Positions 63,051 to 64,000 of a stretch of 64,000 bases of DNA are shown here, piece by piece (position 1 is the stretch's first letter; each line of letters starts with the position of its first letter). The notes under the pieces were generated by a model. It did no database searches, was not told the DNA's origin, and worked only from the letters and a program-made list of their open reading frames with translations. This DNA comes from Manduca sexta. Its lineage: Eukaryota > Arthropoda > Insecta > Lepidoptera > Sphingidae. Where the stretch lies: contig NC_051130.1 of the NCBI RefSeq assembly GCF_014839805.1, positions 2,852,001 through 2,916,000 on the forward strand, read 5' to 3'. The translations under genes were made by a program, and so were the position numbers.

Positions 63051-63214
63051 AGACTTAACATCTCATGTCTCAGGATGGCGAGCGCACTGGAATACCAAAC
63101 AATACTTTGTAATTCATCGTGTTGGATGGTGTTTCTGCTGTTTATGGGCGGCCGTATCGCTTATCCTCAGGCGAACGGTAAGCTCGTCTCGCCATTCAAA
63201 GCAATAAAATAAAT
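63051..63214 (-). mobile_element. Repeat family D, truncated, next to a coding fragment
   Basis: It is a reverse copy, from CTTAACATCTCATGTCTCAG to GCCATTCAAAGCAATAAAAT. It abuts the broken reading frame at 63215. Confidence 0.75.
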
Positions 63215-63484
63215 GCAATAGAAACTTTTTCTGGTAATTCGTGTTCCCAAGTTAGTGATTTAGTACCAATTTCTGTACATTCAATGATAACTTTACCCAT
63301 AATAATATATGTATTTTTTAAATACATGATAGGTGGTTGTACATACATCCAATCTTTTTCTTTTAAAAATACGCAATGCATCAATATGAGTTTCTAAGAG
63401 TAATAACCACATATCAGATGGCCTGTAAATACCTAATTCCTTGTCTAAATACTTTAAAACGACAAAAACTGATTCAAACAGCAT
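63215..63484 (-). pseudogene. Unidentified coding fragment with one-base frameshift, cut by a SINE
   Basis: From 63484 the - strand reads MLFESVFVVLKYLDKELG and on to THIDALRIF; the neighbouring frame then continues KEKDWMYVQPPIMYLKN to WEHELPEK. Dropping one base in the A/T runs near 63351-63369 joins them into about 85 residues with normal-looking amino-acid composition. The frame runs directly into the T-rich end of a family D SINE at about 63214, so the 3' part has been replaced. A stop lies in frame just upstream of the ATG. I do not recognise the protein. It may be a decayed gene, a retrocopy or part of an unlisted transposon. Confidence 0.35.
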
Positions 63485-63798
63485 TAAATACTATTTTCCT
63501 CTCATTGATGTATAAACCCTGATGTTATATAGGTACCTTCTATGTTTATATCTATAAGATTAAACATACTTGAATGTACCCTTGTACCCCCTCCCTCCTC
63601 TACCCTTTAGACAATCCCACAAAGGAGATGTAACTGGCTAGCCGATAATCCCCTCGCAACACAATGGCCCGGGCTGCGTCTTGTCTTGTGGCCTGTCGTC
63701 TATTATTGTAATTAAACTATTGTAACATATCTATTTGCGAAGCTGGCTTTTGCTCGCGCTCAGTACCTATAATCTAGATAGATAATATAGACGCAAAC

Positions 63799-64000
63799 AT
63801 CGATATGTATGTACTACGTACTAGATTTGGCGTTCCGTACACTCATTGTGTTCGACTCAACTGTACTGCAATCCGTACACCTGACTTTAATATGATTTCA
63901 ACATTGACAGCGTGTAGTTATGTACGGAGTTGCGCTCATATAATAACTCGAGTTTAAGTGTAAACCTACATGTGATTAAAAAATATTTGTCAAATACGTA
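63799..64000 (-). repeat. Uncharacterised interspersed repeat, family G, copy 3 (cut by window end)
   Basis: It is a reverse copy, from CATCGATATGTATGTACTAC through CAACTGTACTGCAATCCGTA to the window end. It is closer to copy 1 than to copy 2 in the core. Confidence 0.7.

Larger units (their letters stand above)
58932..64000 (+). other. Following intron of the exchanger gene, running off the window
   Basis: It starts with GTGAGT. The next conserved block of the loop was looked for and not found before the window ends, so the intron is at least 5 kb unless the candidate at 59531 is real. Between 58932 and 61419 and between 61573 and 63050 I see only AT-rich sequence, the candidate exon at 59531-59614 and a hairpin at 61817-61876. 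The last 950 bases hold a family D SINE, a broken - strand coding fragment and a family G repeat. Confidence 0.6.

Overview
This is a eukaryotic window, AT-rich and mostly repeat-derived non-coding DNA. It is almost certainly from a lepidopteran (moth or butterfly). The basis is an insect Nckx30C/SLC24-type exchanger gene, many SINE-sized repeats of the kinds common in moth genomes, Helitron-like relics that start TC and end CTAG before T, RTE-type LINE 3' ends, and (TTTA)n-tailed LINE remains. The species cannot be named from the sequence alone.

Host genes. The + strand carries the 5' half of a K+-dependent Na+/Ca2+ exchanger. A very GC-rich first coding exon (3983-4705) encodes the N-terminal leader and the alpha-1 repeat. 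After an intron of about 54 kb, a second exon (58775-58931) encodes part of the cytosolic loop. The intron phases match (0 into 0), and the gene leaves the second exon in phase 1 towards exons beyond the window. A possible 84-nt cassette exon in matching phase lies at 59531-59614. On the - strand inside the long intron is an intronless, Lys-rich, coiled-coil gene (29004-30210) with its own TATA box and poly(A) signal. It is broken by one extra base in a homopolymer and I do not recognise the protein. A second unidentified - strand coding fragment (63215-63484) also needs one base removed.

Mobile DNA. At 12447-15324 (-) is a 5'-truncated, frameshifted non-LTR retrotransposon with endonuclease and reverse transcriptase remains. 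The rest of the intron is packed with short interspersed families. I call them family A (tRNA-headed SINE; two copies have perfect target-site duplications), B (about 250 bp, the most numerous), C (tRNA-like head, about 280 bp), D (about 310 bp), E/F (Helitron-like), G (an unrecognised repeat with three copies, one cut by the window end) and P (two copies). There are RTE-type LINE 3' ends, several fold-back MITEs, and two four-unit tandem arrays (6245-6740, period about 124 bp; 24841-25420, period about 148 bp).

The genes do not form a functional unit. The nested - strand gene and the exchanger simply share a locus, and the repeats account for most of the structure in between. No rRNA, tRNA, CRISPR or prokaryotic feature was seen.
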